Source: CAYRFF01 sp964423575
GTDB taxonomy: Bacteria; Bacteroidota; Bacteroidia; Chitinophagales; Saprospiraceae
Direction of reading: 5' to 3'
Assembly: GCA_964423575.1 (NCBI GenBank)
Contig: CAYRFF010000059.1
Span: forward strand, 1 to 16,713
DNA: 16,713 nucleotides
Shown here: in pieces, positions 6,880 to 14,301 of the stretch
Layout: every line of letters starts with the position of its first letter
Position numbering within the stretch: the stretch's first letter is position 1
Program-made: the position numbers and the translations under genes
Notes under the pieces: model-generated
Database searches by the model: none
What the model saw: only the letters and a program-made list of their open reading frames with translations
Told to the model about the DNA's origin: nothing

Positions 6880-7853
6880 TCCTCCTCCTCTTTAATTTTA
6901 TCTCCGTATCTCAACTCATGCTGCTTCTCCGAAAAATCCGAGAGTTTATGCACGGTTAAATAAGCAAAGTCCATCATGGAATTATGGAAGTCTTTACCGG
7001 GTTCAGCTTTCGCAAATTTCACCAAGTCCGCCATCCGTAGAAAATCTCCCAGCCTGTTTATGTCCGATTGAAACAGTTCCTCTTTTTCCATGAAATGCAA
7101 TACTTCTTCAGTTGTACTTTCCAATGCATTAAACTTATAGACCTTGCCGAGGAACTGGCGTATAATATGCGTTAATTCCGACTGAAACCGGTCGATCTCT
7201 CCCATTGTAATGAGGTCCCGGGTTTTAAGAGAGTCCAGCCTAGCCAATGCTATGATATGTGCCGGATCCGGTGGTATGATTATAACCGGTTCAACTGTTG
7301 GTTCCGCTTTTTTACGCCTTTGGACTAATTTGTAGATGAGGAAAATAAGCAAGAACAGCAATAGAACTCCGCCTGCAATATAAAGGATGTTTTTAACCGG
7401 ATATGGAGTTCTGTAGATATCCTTGAGTTCTCGTGGTAGAGCATCTAGATCTCCGGGAGCGATGACCATTATGCGTATTGAATCGCTTGTGAAATTTATC
7501 GTATTCCCATTTGCCGAAAGGCTGAAATGAATAGGAGGCAAGTACATAAAGCCGGACTCCCAGGCCGTAATTGTAATGTCTTTGTAACTGTTAATTGCCT
7601 CATCTGTCGATAGGTGGGTGAGAGGGCTGCTGCGGATGATTTCCCAGCCGGCATCTCTCAGAACGTCCTCGTTGATACGGATAATATCGGAGCTGCTCGC
7701 GTGGTATATTCCTATGCGTACGTTCTGCTGGGTCCCGACTTTCATCTGGCTGCTATCCGGCCGGACAAAAATATAGGGATCGCGCGCTTTCCCGATGGAT
7801 ACGGCTAGCAGGATAAAAATGAGAATGTTGATATATTGCAGCGGTCTTCTCAT
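6876..7853 (-). CDS. Exported one-TM Bat-operon protein, unknown function
   Basis: 325 residues from the ATG at 7853, four bases after the stop of the DUF58 gene. A signal peptide (1-23) is followed by a beta-rich periplasmic domain (~25-135), one transmembrane helix at about 155-176 (ILYIAGGVLLLFLLIFLIYK), and a basic then proline-rich linker. The cytoplasmic helical domain (~195-310) includes MGEIDRFQSELTHIIRQFLG. This beta-domain/TM/helical-tail plan is like a short BatD and like the membrane proteins found between DUF58 and batA in Bacteroidota operons (possibly DUF4381-like). A longer frame from 7931 lies inside the DUF58 gene and lacks a signal peptide at its start. Its stop overlaps batA in ATGA. 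The highly charged tail ends in EEEE. Probably a membrane coupler between cytosolic and periplasmic Bat parts, but this is inference. Confidence 0.85.
   Translation of the reverse strand: MRRPLQYINILIFILLAVSIGKARDPYIFVRPDSSQMKVGTQQNVRIGIYHASSSDIIRINEDVLRDAGWEIIRSSPLTHLSTDEAINSYKDITITAWESGFMYLPPIHFSLSANGNTINFTSDSIRIMVIAPGDLDALPRELKDIYRTPYPVKNILYIAGGVLLLFLLIFLIYKLVQRRKKAEPTVEPVIIIPPDPAHIIALARLDSLKTRDLITMGEIDRFQSELTHIIRQFLGKVYKFNALESTTEEVLHFMEKEELFQSDINRLGDFLRMADLVKFAKAEPGKDFHNSMMDFAYLTVHKLSDFSEKQHELRYGDKIKEEEE
6881..6890 (-). promoter_or_regulatory. Shine-Dalgarno-like sequence before batA
   Basis: The minus strand reads GAGGAGGAGG then A then the batA ATG. AGGAGG at 6889-6884 leaves a 4-base spacer, a little short but usable. 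The same bases encode the EEEE tail of the upstream protein, so it could be coding coincidence. It stands out because the other starts in this window have A/T-rich leaders. Confidence 0.4.
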
Positions 7854-7857
7854 CTGT

Positions 7858-8730
7858 TTATCTCCTTTGTTTAAAAAATTGAAGAAGATTGGAAGTGTAG
7901 TCTTCGCCGAGTCGCAGATGCAGATAATCACCTCCTGAAGCCCTGAATAAATCGGGCAGTTCCTTGCGCTTTTTCTGAAACTGTGCGTGATGTTGCTCCC
8001 TTACTTTTGAGGATTCTGTATCTATGACGTAGGTCTCTCCACTTTCCTTATCTATGACTGGAAGGAGACCTGCGTGTGGTAGTTTTTCGTCCCAACGATC
8101 GGAAAAATGAATGCCGACAACATCGTGGCGTCTGGAAAGAATTTTCAGTGAGTCCTTGTAGGCTGCCGGCTCCGCATAAAAGTCAGAAAGGATAAAAATA
8201 ACGGCTCTTTTCTTAAGAAAATTATTCACGTATTTCAGAGCTGTATTGATATCGGTGCTGCCCCCTTCTTCCGGAGTCTTAACGAGCTCGCGGATAATCC
8301 TAAGGATGTGTTTTTTTCCTTTCTTGGGCGTGAGGAAACGATGGATTTTATCGGAAAACATCAGAAGTCCGACCTTATCATTGTTTTGGAGTGCAGAAAA
8401 AGACAATACCGCGCTGAGTTCCGTCATCAGGCCGATGCGCTCTTCCTTATGGTAGCCGGTAAAAGTACTCCCACTGATATCTATAATCAGCAGGACAGAT
8501 AATTCTCTTTCCTCCTCAAATACCTTTACATGCGGTTCTGAGGTTCTTGCGGTGACGTTCCAGTCGATATTGCGCACGTCATCCCCGTAGGTGTATTCAC
8601 GGACTTCGCTGAAAGACATTCCCCGACCTTTGAAGGCAGATTGATATTCCCCGGAGAATAGCTGCGTGCTCAATCCCCGCGTTTTTATTTCGACTTCCCG
8701 TACCTTTTTAATCAATTCACTTGTTTCCAT
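7858..8730 (-). CDS. DUF58 domain protein (vWA-like fold)
   Basis: 290 residues, no signal peptide or membrane helix, so cytoplasmic. It shows the DUF58 signature at about 38-75: MSFSEVREYTYGDDVRNIDW, then ARTSEPHVKVFEEERE. A vWA-like core follows, with D84-x-S86-x-S88 (IIDISGS) and a later ILSDF strand. DUF58 proteins are constant partners of MoxR ATPases; the pair is thought to chaperone or activate other proteins. I start it at 8730 (METSELIKK), where homologues typically begin. A longer frame to 8814 would overlap the upstream gene by ~98 bases. From 8730 it overlaps that gene by 14 bases. It ends HLRLGEDYTSNLLQFFKQRR, matching the usual DUF58 end. Confidence 0.93.
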   Translation of the reverse strand: METSELIKKVREVEIKTRGLSTQLFSGEYQSAFKGRGMSFSEVREYTYGDDVRNIDWNVTARTSEPHVKVFEEERELSVLLIIDISGSTFTGYHKEERIGLMTELSAVLSFSALQNNDKVGLLMFSDKIHRFLTPKKGKKHILRIIRELVKTPEEGGSTDINTALKYVNNFLKKRAVIFILSDFYAEPAAYKDSLKILSRRHDVVGIHFSDRWDEKLPHAGLLPVIDKESGETYVIDTESSKVREQHHAQFQKKRKELPDLFRASGGDYLHLRLGEDYTSNLLQFFKQRR

Positions 8731-9910
8731 TGCGAATGATTTTTCTGAGTGGATGAAATCGTAAAAACTGTTTATCGAATTCCTCATAAGGCACATAAAA
8801 CGAATGCCATTCATCTTCCAGCCCTCCGACGAATATTAAGCCGTTGTTGCTTATCAGGAACTGCGAGAAATCCATATCGTCAATCAGAGCGGTTTTGCCG
8901 GGATAAGTGCGGCGTAGATTGCTTTTCACTTTTGTCACCTTATCGCTTAAAAAGGAGTTCAGGTCAAATCTCGACTTGAACACATCACCGTTTTCAATGA
9001 CTTTACCTTTGCTGACAGACCAGTTTAAAGTATAAGGTCTGATATCCTTATTATGATATGCCAGAACGAGAAAGCTGGCAATCTTTTTGTCTACATAAAA
9101 GGGAATTAAATCAGCCCCTTCAAAGTACTCAAATCGCTCTTTCTCAATGGCTTCCCCGGCTGTAGAGCGATCGTTTATTGCTGCGATTTTAGCTCTGATT
9201 AGGTCTTCGATATGGAGAAGATTTTCCGGAATATCGATTTTGAGGAAGCTGTTTGCCTCCCTGTCACAGATAGTCAGTACCTCTGTTGTGCTTTTTTCTT
9301 TGCTCTTCAGACATTTCCGGATATTCTTGGATATCCTATGGTCGAATGTATAAGAATGTGCCTTTGGGATCATGGATGAGTAAGTCTGTAAATACAGAGA
9401 ATCACGCAGTGTGAATGTGCTAAAATTGCCCGATGCATTATTGTAAATGGTGCCGGCATAAGTGTGCAGATCTATTTGCTTTAAGCTGATTTCTTCTATC
9501 GCTTCAACACAGGAAATCACATTCTTTTCAATCTGTTGTTCTTCTGTGGTCAGGGCCAGTAAGCGCAATTGCGTACGCTTGTTATTTACCCAGTGTGCAT
9601 AAGCTCGTGGCTCATCTACGTGGAAGAAGAGATATCCGGTCGGGTCGCCTTCTTCATCCTGTTCGATTAACTGAATTACCTCATCAGAAATAATTCCCCG
9701 GAGATAATGCTTTTCTTCACCTTTGATTTGCCAGCTTCCGCTGATAGAATCAACATTTTGCACCAGATTTATCCTAAAAGGAATGCAATTATTGACCAGG
9801 CCATAAAACTGAAGCTCTTCTCCGGACCCTGTTTTGTCCGGAATGGGTTTCTGCGCCGGAAGAGCCACAGCAAATAAGAGTAAGAACAGCAATGGGAAAT
9901 ATCTCATCAT
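8717..9910 (-). CDS. Exported protein of unknown function within the Bat operon
   Basis: 397 residues with a signal peptide (1-20, ending ALPAQ) and no transmembrane helix, so periplasmic or surface. Residues ~30-115 have the rhythm of a beta-barrel-like module seen in many Bacteroidota exported proteins: a YGLV start, SISGSWQIKG, a LRG turn, then IEQDEEGDPTGYLFF and a W-containing strand. The C-terminal part (~265-385) ends with a pattern like DUF3298 (RsiV-type) domains: FLISNNGLIFVGG then FYVPYEEF. Both are pattern resemblances only. Its first four bases overlap the moxR stop (ATGA) and its end overlaps the DUF58 gene, so it is a true operon member. MoxR and DUF58 genes are usually adjacent, so this insertion is unusual. 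It could be a sensor or client of the complex. Confidence 0.8.
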   Translation of the reverse strand: MMRYFPLLFLLLFAVALPAQKPIPDKTGSGEELQFYGLVNNCIPFRINLVQNVDSISGSWQIKGEEKHYLRGIISDEVIQLIEQDEEGDPTGYLFFHVDEPRAYAHWVNNKRTQLRLLALTTEEQQIEKNVISCVEAIEEISLKQIDLHTYAGTIYNNASGNFSTFTLRDSLYLQTYSSMIPKAHSYTFDHRISKNIRKCLKSKEKSTTEVLTICDREANSFLKIDIPENLLHIEDLIRAKIAAINDRSTAGEAIEKERFEYFEGADLIPFYVDKKIASFLVLAYHNKDIRPYTLNWSVSKGKVIENGDVFKSRFDLNSFLSDKVTKVKSNLRRTYPGKTALIDDMDFSQFLISNNGLIFVGGLEDEWHSFYVPYEEFDKQFLRFHPLRKIIRNGNK

Positions 9911-10902
9911 GGGACTTCAATTTTTTCCATTATTGTATTGAGAATATCCGCTGAGGAAATCTCCTCGGCTTCTGCTTCATAGGTCAATCCGATTCTGTGT
10001 TGCATTACATCCAGGCAGACATTGCGCACATCATCAGGCACGACATAAGCGCGCTTGTTCAGGAAAGCAAGTGACTTGGCTGCAAGTGCCAAATTAATAC
10101 TCGCTCTAGGTGAACCACCGTGAGAAATCAAGGGTTTTAATTCCGTGACACCGTATTTTTCCGGGTAACGACTTGCAAATACGAGATTGAGGATATAATC
10201 TTCAATTTTTTCGTCCATGTAGATATCCTTTACCGTTTTTCTCGCTTCGATAATATCTTGCGGCTTTGCGACGACGGAAGGTTTTGCATGGATAAGTTCG
10301 TTGAGGTTCCTGCGGATGATGACGCGTTCCTCTTCGGGACTTGGGTAGCCGATATTCACTTTGAGCATAAATCTGTCCAGCTGCGCTTCCGGTAGAGGAT
10401 ATGTCCCCTCCTGCTCGATCGGGTTCTGTGTTGCCAGTACGAGAAACGGTTCCTCGAGTTGATAGCTGGAGCCGCCGATAGTCACCTGTTTTTCCTGCAT
10501 CGCTTCAAGGAGCGCAGACTGCACTTTGGCAGGTGCTCTGTTAATTTCGTCTGCCAGAATAAATTGGGCAAAAATCGGCCCTTTCCGCACGACAAAGTCA
10601 TTTTTAGCTTGGTTGAAAATCAGTGTTCCTATGATATCGGCCGGTAAGAGATCCGGCGTGAACTGAATTCTACTGTAGGATGCATCCACGACCGATGAAA
10701 GGGTATGAATCGCTAGGGTTTTTGCCAGTCCGGGAAGCCCTTCCAGCAGTATATGTCCGCCGGATAATAGTGCTACCAGGAGTCGCTCCATCATTTTTTC
10801 CTGTCCGACAATTATTTTTCCCGCTTCATCCAGTAATGGTTGTATAAAAGCGGAGCGTTCATCTACCAGTTCTTGTAATTGCTCGATCTGTACTTCTTTC
10901 AT
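9907..10902 (-). CDS. moxR: MoxR-family AAA+ ATPase
   Basis: 331-residue cytoplasmic AAA+ ATPase. Walker A is GLPGLAKT (55-62), Walker B FILADEINR (114-122), and sensor 1 is at ATQNPIEQEGTYPLPEAQLD (157-176), which also holds the MoxR signature. Sensor 2 is at HGGSPRAS (~261-268), with R266 the likely residue. MoxR ATPases are chaperone-like and act with vWA proteins, for example by loading metals or remodelling complexes; here the likely partner is the DUF58 protein two genes downstream. It is the first gene of the minus-strand block. A TAnnTTTG-like box upstream (10942-10949) suggests that operon transcription starts here. Length is typical. Confidence 0.96.
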   Translation of the reverse strand: MKEVQIEQLQELVDERSAFIQPLLDEAGKIIVGQEKMMERLLVALLSGGHILLEGLPGLAKTLAIHTLSSVVDASYSRIQFTPDLLPADIIGTLIFNQAKNDFVVRKGPIFAQFILADEINRAPAKVQSALLEAMQEKQVTIGGSSYQLEEPFLVLATQNPIEQEGTYPLPEAQLDRFMLKVNIGYPSPEEERVIIRRNLNELIHAKPSVVAKPQDIIEARKTVKDIYMDEKIEDYILNLVFASRYPEKYGVTELKPLISHGGSPRASINLALAAKSLAFLNKRAYVVPDDVRNVCLDVMQHRIGLTYEAEAEEISSADILNTIMEKIEVP

Positions 10903-10941
10903 AAATTCTATTGGCTATTTAAACATACTTTTTACAACGTA

Positions 10942-10949
10942 CAAAAATA
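10942..10949 (-). promoter_or_regulatory. Putative Bacteroidota -7 box before moxR
   Basis: The minus strand reads TATTTTTG, matching the TAnnTTTG -7 consensus of Bacteroidota promoters. It would place the transcription start about 30-35 bases before the moxR ATG. I do not see a convincing -33 TTG at the expected 19-21 base spacing, so this is a half-supported promoter. Confidence 0.4.
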
Positions 10950-10984
10950 AAAATTTGTTACAAAAGGATACGGATAGTGTTGTA

Positions 10985-10999
10985 TAAGCTTTCGCAAAT
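10985..10999. repeat. 15-bp inverted repeat, left copy
   Basis: TAAGCTTTCGCAAAT here is the exact reverse complement of ATTTGCGAAAGCTTA at 12604-12618. The two copies bracket the ORF6N and DUF486 genes. The 13-base core AGCTTTCGCAAAT also occurs at 2351-2363 (in batD) and 7005-7017 (in the gene before batA), so it may be a recurring genomic word rather than an element end. Confidence 0.55.
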
Positions 11000-11130
11000 G
11001 TGTGGGATTTGTTTTGTTTGATTGAGGAATTCTGTGAATAAAGGGCACATTTTGTACCTCATCGTACACTAATGGGTGGAATGCTGATAATAATATAGAA
11101 AACAATGCACCAAGCAAAGCGAGTACAAAA

Positions 11131-12015
11131 ATGAATAAGAACATTACATTAACAAGAAAACAGATAGAAAATAGGATTTTTACAATTCGTGGCGAGCAAG
11201 TAATGCTGGATAGCGATTTAGCTATTATGTATCAAACTGAAACAAAATATATCAATAGAGCTATAAAGAGGAATAGTGACCGTTTCCCTGATGATTTTAT
11301 GTTTCAATTAAATAATGAGGAATGGGAAAGCTTGAAGTTCCAGTTTGGCACCTCAAGTGCTCATGGTGGAAGAAGAACCCTTCCATTTGCATTTACAGAA
11401 CAAGGAGTTGCAATGCTTTCAGCTGTTTTACATACAGAAATCGCTATATCGGTGAGCATACAAATTATGAAAGCTTTTGTCCGAATGCGTCAATTAATTG
11501 GTAATAAAACAATTCAAGACTTAAGATTTGCAAGTATAGAGAATAAGCTGATTGAACACGACCAGAAATTTGAGCAACTTTTTACAGCTTTAGGAGAAAA
11601 TGAGTTACCAAGCAGAGGTCTCTTCTTCAATGGTCAAGTCTTTGAAGCCTATGAGTTGATGTCAAGATTTATTCGCTCTGCCAAAGAAAATATTGTTCTT
11701 ATAGATAATTATATAGATGAACGTGTTTTAACTCATTTTTCCAAGAAAAGGAAAGGCGTAGAAGTGCTTCTCCTCACTAAAAAAGTTACACGGCAACTTC
11801 TTTTAGATATTGAGAAGGCTAATCAACAATACGGTGGGTATAGTGTAAGAAGATTTGATATCAGTCATGATCGATTTCTGATTATTGATAATCATGAAAT
11901 TTATCATATTGGAGCTTCTCTTAAAGATTTAGGAAAAAAGTGGTTTGCTTTTTCTAAAATGAATTCTGAGTCAGTGCAAAGCATTTTAAGAGCTATAAAA
12001 CATATAGACGATTAA
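11131..12015 (+). CDS. ORF6N-domain protein with PLD-like C-terminal domain
   Basis: 294 residues, cytoplasmic. The N-terminal ORF6N domain (about 11-105) is the KilA-N-associated DNA-binding module of phage antirepressors: TRKQIENRIF, GEQVMLDSDLAIMYQ and FAFTEQGVAMLSAVL. A helical linker (~125-155) follows. The C-terminal domain (~165-290) looks like a phospholipase-D-like nuclease fold: KENIVLIDNYID, GVEVLLLTKK, and a degenerate HKD-like motif H246-x-R248-x4-D253 (HDRFLIID), then IGASLKDLGKKW. The usual lysine is arginine and only one HKD-like motif is seen, so activity is uncertain. The gene is more A/T-rich than its neighbours: one 60-base row (11221-11280) has 17 G+C, against 32 in a row of batB (5221-5280). 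It stands alone, suggesting acquisition from phage or plasmid. No phage genes lie beside it. Confidence 0.88.
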   Translation: MNKNITLTRKQIENRIFTIRGEQVMLDSDLAIMYQTETKYINRAIKRNSDRFPDDFMFQLNNEEWESLKFQFGTSSAHGGRRTLPFAFTEQGVAMLSAVLHTEIAISVSIQIMKAFVRMRQLIGNKTIQDLRFASIENKLIEHDQKFEQLFTALGENELPSRGLFFNGQVFEAYELMSRFIRSAKENIVLIDNYIDERVLTHFSKKRKGVEVLLLTKKVTRQLLLDIEKANQQYGGYSVRRFDISHDRFLIIDNHEIYHIGASLKDLGKKWFAFSKMNSESVQSILRAIKHIDD

Positions 12016-12103
12016 AATCAACTCTAATACTTCTGTAAAGGAGTTTTTAAAGTTATTTTTACTTCCATAACTATCATTGATTTATCCTTTAAAATTAAAG
12101 TAG

Positions 12104-12472
12104 ATGAAGGCTTTTTACACGATCGGACTCCTCGTTATTTCTAATATTTTTATGACATTCGCCTGGTATGGACACCTGAAGTTTAAGGAATTCAATTGGT
12201 TCAGCAGTCTGGGGCTGCCTGCCATAATTCTCATCAGCTGGGGAATCGCTTTCTTTGAATATACCGCTCAGATACCGGCTAATAGAATTGGTTTCGATGG
12301 GAACGGTGGTCCTTTTACTATCTGGCAGTTAAAAGTGCTGCAAGAGGTGATTACATTAGTCGTTTTTTCACTGTTTACCGTTCTGCTGTTTAAGGATGAA
12401 ACTTTCCGGATGAATCATTTGATAGGGTTTATTTTTCTTGTGCTGGCAGTGTATTTTATTTTTAAGAAGTAG
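12104..12472 (+). CDS. DMT-family small membrane protein (DUF486)
   Basis: 122 residues with four predicted transmembrane helices: about 4-22, 32-52, 75-97 and 102-120. The sequence FFEYTAQIPANRIG followed by GPFTIWQLKVLQEVITL is characteristic of the DUF486 / small DMT (drug-metabolite transporter-like) family. Substrate and function are unknown. Single gene on the plus strand, 88 bases after the ORF6N gene and with higher G+C than it, so probably native. No promoter box was recognised upstream. A weak AACTC/GAGTT stem followed by T-rich sequence lies between the two genes but is too weak to call a terminator. Confidence 0.88.
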   Translation: MKAFYTIGLLVISNIFMTFAWYGHLKFKEFNWFSSLGLPAIILISWGIAFFEYTAQIPANRIGFDGNGGPFTIWQLKVLQEVITLVVFSLFTVLLFKDETFRMNHLIGFIFLVLAVYFIFKK

Positions 12473-12603
12473 GAGTATTGTTCTTCAGGGTATAGAAACC
12501 GGATTGATTAGTTAAAAGCCTGGGTTTAGCTTTATTATATTATCTGAAATATCACTTACTTTGCGATGTTTTGTATTAAAGTTATTGATTAACAAGATAG
12601 ATT

Positions 12604-12618
12604 ATTTGCGAAAGCTTA
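12604..12618. repeat. 15-bp inverted repeat, right copy
   Basis: ATTTGCGAAAGCTTA is the exact reverse complement of 10985-10999. It contains GCGAAAGC, which like GCGAAGC is known as a very stable DNA mini-hairpin. It lies upstream of the protease gene. See the left copy for the other occurrences of the core. Confidence 0.55.
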
Positions 12619-12643
12619 ACAAGCCGACTCCCTAAGCGGGTAA

Positions 12644-12651
12644 TAATTTTG
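12644..12651 (+). promoter_or_regulatory. Putative Bacteroidota -7 box before protease gene
   Basis: TAATTTTG matches TAnnTTTG and lies 20 bases before the ATG at 12672, giving a leader of roughly 15 bases. No TTG at the right -33 spacing was found. The rest of the 199-base gap (12473-12671) holds a weak AAAGC/GCTTT hairpin (12515-12533) and the repeat at 12604-12618. Confidence 0.35.
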
Positions 12652-12671
12652 TAGGATTTAAATCTGGGAAG

Positions 12672-14120
12672 ATGAACAAATTGATATTATTTCTGACTCT
12701 ATGTTTTCTGACCTTTCAATGGTATAGCCTGGAAGCACAGAAGACGATTAATTATTGCAGTGTAGTGCCGGACGGGGGATTTGAACTGGTGCTGAATGAG
12801 CCTGATGCAAAGCTGGTATGTGATGGCGTAAAAGGTTCTTTTACCCATAAAGGGAAGAAAGAAGTGATGAATTATATTGATGCTATTCTGGATGAAGTAG
12901 GGCTTTTTAGGAATTTTGATATTATCGGATGTGACGAGACAGACAATGCTTATGCGTTTATTCTGGAGTTTACGGATGGGAAGATGGGACGATATATCAT
13001 GTATGACAATGGGCTGTTTGATTATGTGAGAGCCAAGGTAGGTGATGACTGGGGCAGGGTTGCAATACTTGCTCATGAACTGGGACATCATCTCAATGGA
13101 CACACTTTGATACCCGGGGGTAGCCGCCCGCCGACTGAATTAGAAGCAGATTATTTTGCAGGTTTTGTCGTGGGTAAGTTGGGCGGGAGTCTGAAAGACG
13201 CGCAAGATGGATATAGAGCTATCACAGTATTCCCTGAAGAAACTCCGTCGCATCCGGCTCTTAAAGATAGGTTGAAAGCCATAGAAAGGGGATATAATAA
13301 GGCGATACAAGGTGTAATGGTCGCACAAGATGAGGGACCTATGACGGCGGAAAGAGTCCTATCCCGATATATTGAAGCAATCGGTGGAGAAGAAGTTGTC
13401 GCCAATCTCAAATATATCGACGCGACGCGTATATTGCATTATGTCAATAATGGGAATGAGGAGCTCAATTTCAAAGCACAAGAAGAAATTCATTATTACA
13501 GGCCAGCGGCTTATTATGTGAAGGGTATAGATAGCAGGACTCCTGAAGGTTATGAAAAAGTGCAAATAGGCGTAAATTCCTATTTGGTAGATGCTAATGG
13601 TAACTGGAAGCCGAGTGCGATGAATGCTTATTCGGGTACAACACAATCGGAGCAGATGAAGGCAATCAAGAGCTCCAGTTATATTGAAGAATACGGCTTG
13701 CTTATCAGCGGAATCCCTATGGGCGTGGAGAAAGTCAATCTGGAAGGTTTAGATTATTGGGCTGTAATCTTGCCGGCAGAAAGGCAATATGTCAAGCTTA
13801 TGGACTACTATGAAGTGAAAGAGACCATTCGGTATTATGATGCATCCACTTATCTTCTTCAATATGTTCAAGAAACGATTTCTTATGAAAATACTTCCTT
13901 TGAACCGTGGATTACCACAACGATTTATGGAAACTATAGTCCTGCGGGTAAAATTCTGATGCCTTATTACGAGCATTTGATTTATTTCCAGGGAGACAGA
14001 CAGTTGAATGAGTTCATGTCTATTTATACTGAAATCAAGACGGATAAATTGCTGGGTGAGATGAATTTTCTTCTCCTTATGCGCGACCTTGATTTGTATG
14101 GAGAACATCCGGTGCGATAA
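12672..14120 (+). CDS. Exported M48-like zinc metalloprotease with C-terminal beta domain
   Basis: 482 residues. The signal peptide is about 1-22 (ending LEAQ). Residues ~25-215 hold the protease domain: HELGHH at 135-140 gives two zinc ligands and the catalytic Glu, ELEAD at 156-160 offers the third ligand, and SHPALKDRLKAI (193-204) matches the motif after the active site in M48 proteins. A second domain (~225-480) begins AERVLSRYIEAIGGEEVV, a start seen in Bacteroidota LolA-like or lipoprotein-sorting-like domains, followed by long beta strands. There is no transmembrane helix, so it is probably periplasmic or secreted. It may be an envelope quality-control protease; the substrate is unknown. 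Monocistronic, with its own strong terminator just downstream (14151-14179). Confidence 0.85.
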   Translation: MNKLILFLTLCFLTFQWYSLEAQKTINYCSVVPDGGFELVLNEPDAKLVCDGVKGSFTHKGKKEVMNYIDAILDEVGLFRNFDIIGCDETDNAYAFILEFTDGKMGRYIMYDNGLFDYVRAKVGDDWGRVAILAHELGHHLNGHTLIPGGSRPPTELEADYFAGFVVGKLGGSLKDAQDGYRAITVFPEETPSHPALKDRLKAIERGYNKAIQGVMVAQDEGPMTAERVLSRYIEAIGGEEVVANLKYIDATRILHYVNNGNEELNFKAQEEIHYYRPAAYYVKGIDSRTPEGYEKVQIGVNSYLVDANGNWKPSAMNAYSGTTQSEQMKAIKSSSYIEEYGLLISGIPMGVEKVNLEGLDYWAVILPAERQYVKLMDYYEVKETIRYYDASTYLLQYVQETISYENTSFEPWITTTIYGNYSPAGKILMPYYEHLIYFQGDRQLNEFMSIYTEIKTDKLLGEMNFLLLMRDLDLYGEHPVR

Positions 14121-14150
14121 GCTTATGGTCAAAGTAGAATAACTTTCCAG

Positions 14151-14179
14151 AGGCCTCGGAAGGATTTCGGGGCCTTTTT
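14151..14179 (+). terminator. Rho-independent terminator after the protease gene
   Basis: AGGCCTCGGAA (14151-14161) pairs with TTTCGGGGCCT (14165-14175) around the loop GGA, with two G-T wobbles, and is followed by a T run to 14179. It lies 30 bases after the protease stop codon on the same strand. This is the clearest intrinsic terminator in the window. Confidence 0.88.
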
Positions 14180-14301
14180 AATTTTCCCATTCAGACTTAT
14201 TAGTCTATCGGGAAGAATATTATTAAATTTGAGTAAAATCGTGATTCGCGAATTGCAAATTTGGAACATAAATGTGTTACCAATCTTGATATAAAACAGA
14301 T

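Noticed and set aside
10985..12618. Composite transposon carrying the ORF6N and DUF486 genes
   Set aside because: The inverted repeats are short, no transposase is present, no target duplication was found, and the core word also occurs inside Bat genes.
12600..12671. Possible tRNA or tmRNA fragment
   Set aside because: A T-loop-like GATTTAAATC is present, but no acceptor stem, anticodon arm or CCA-type end can be matched.
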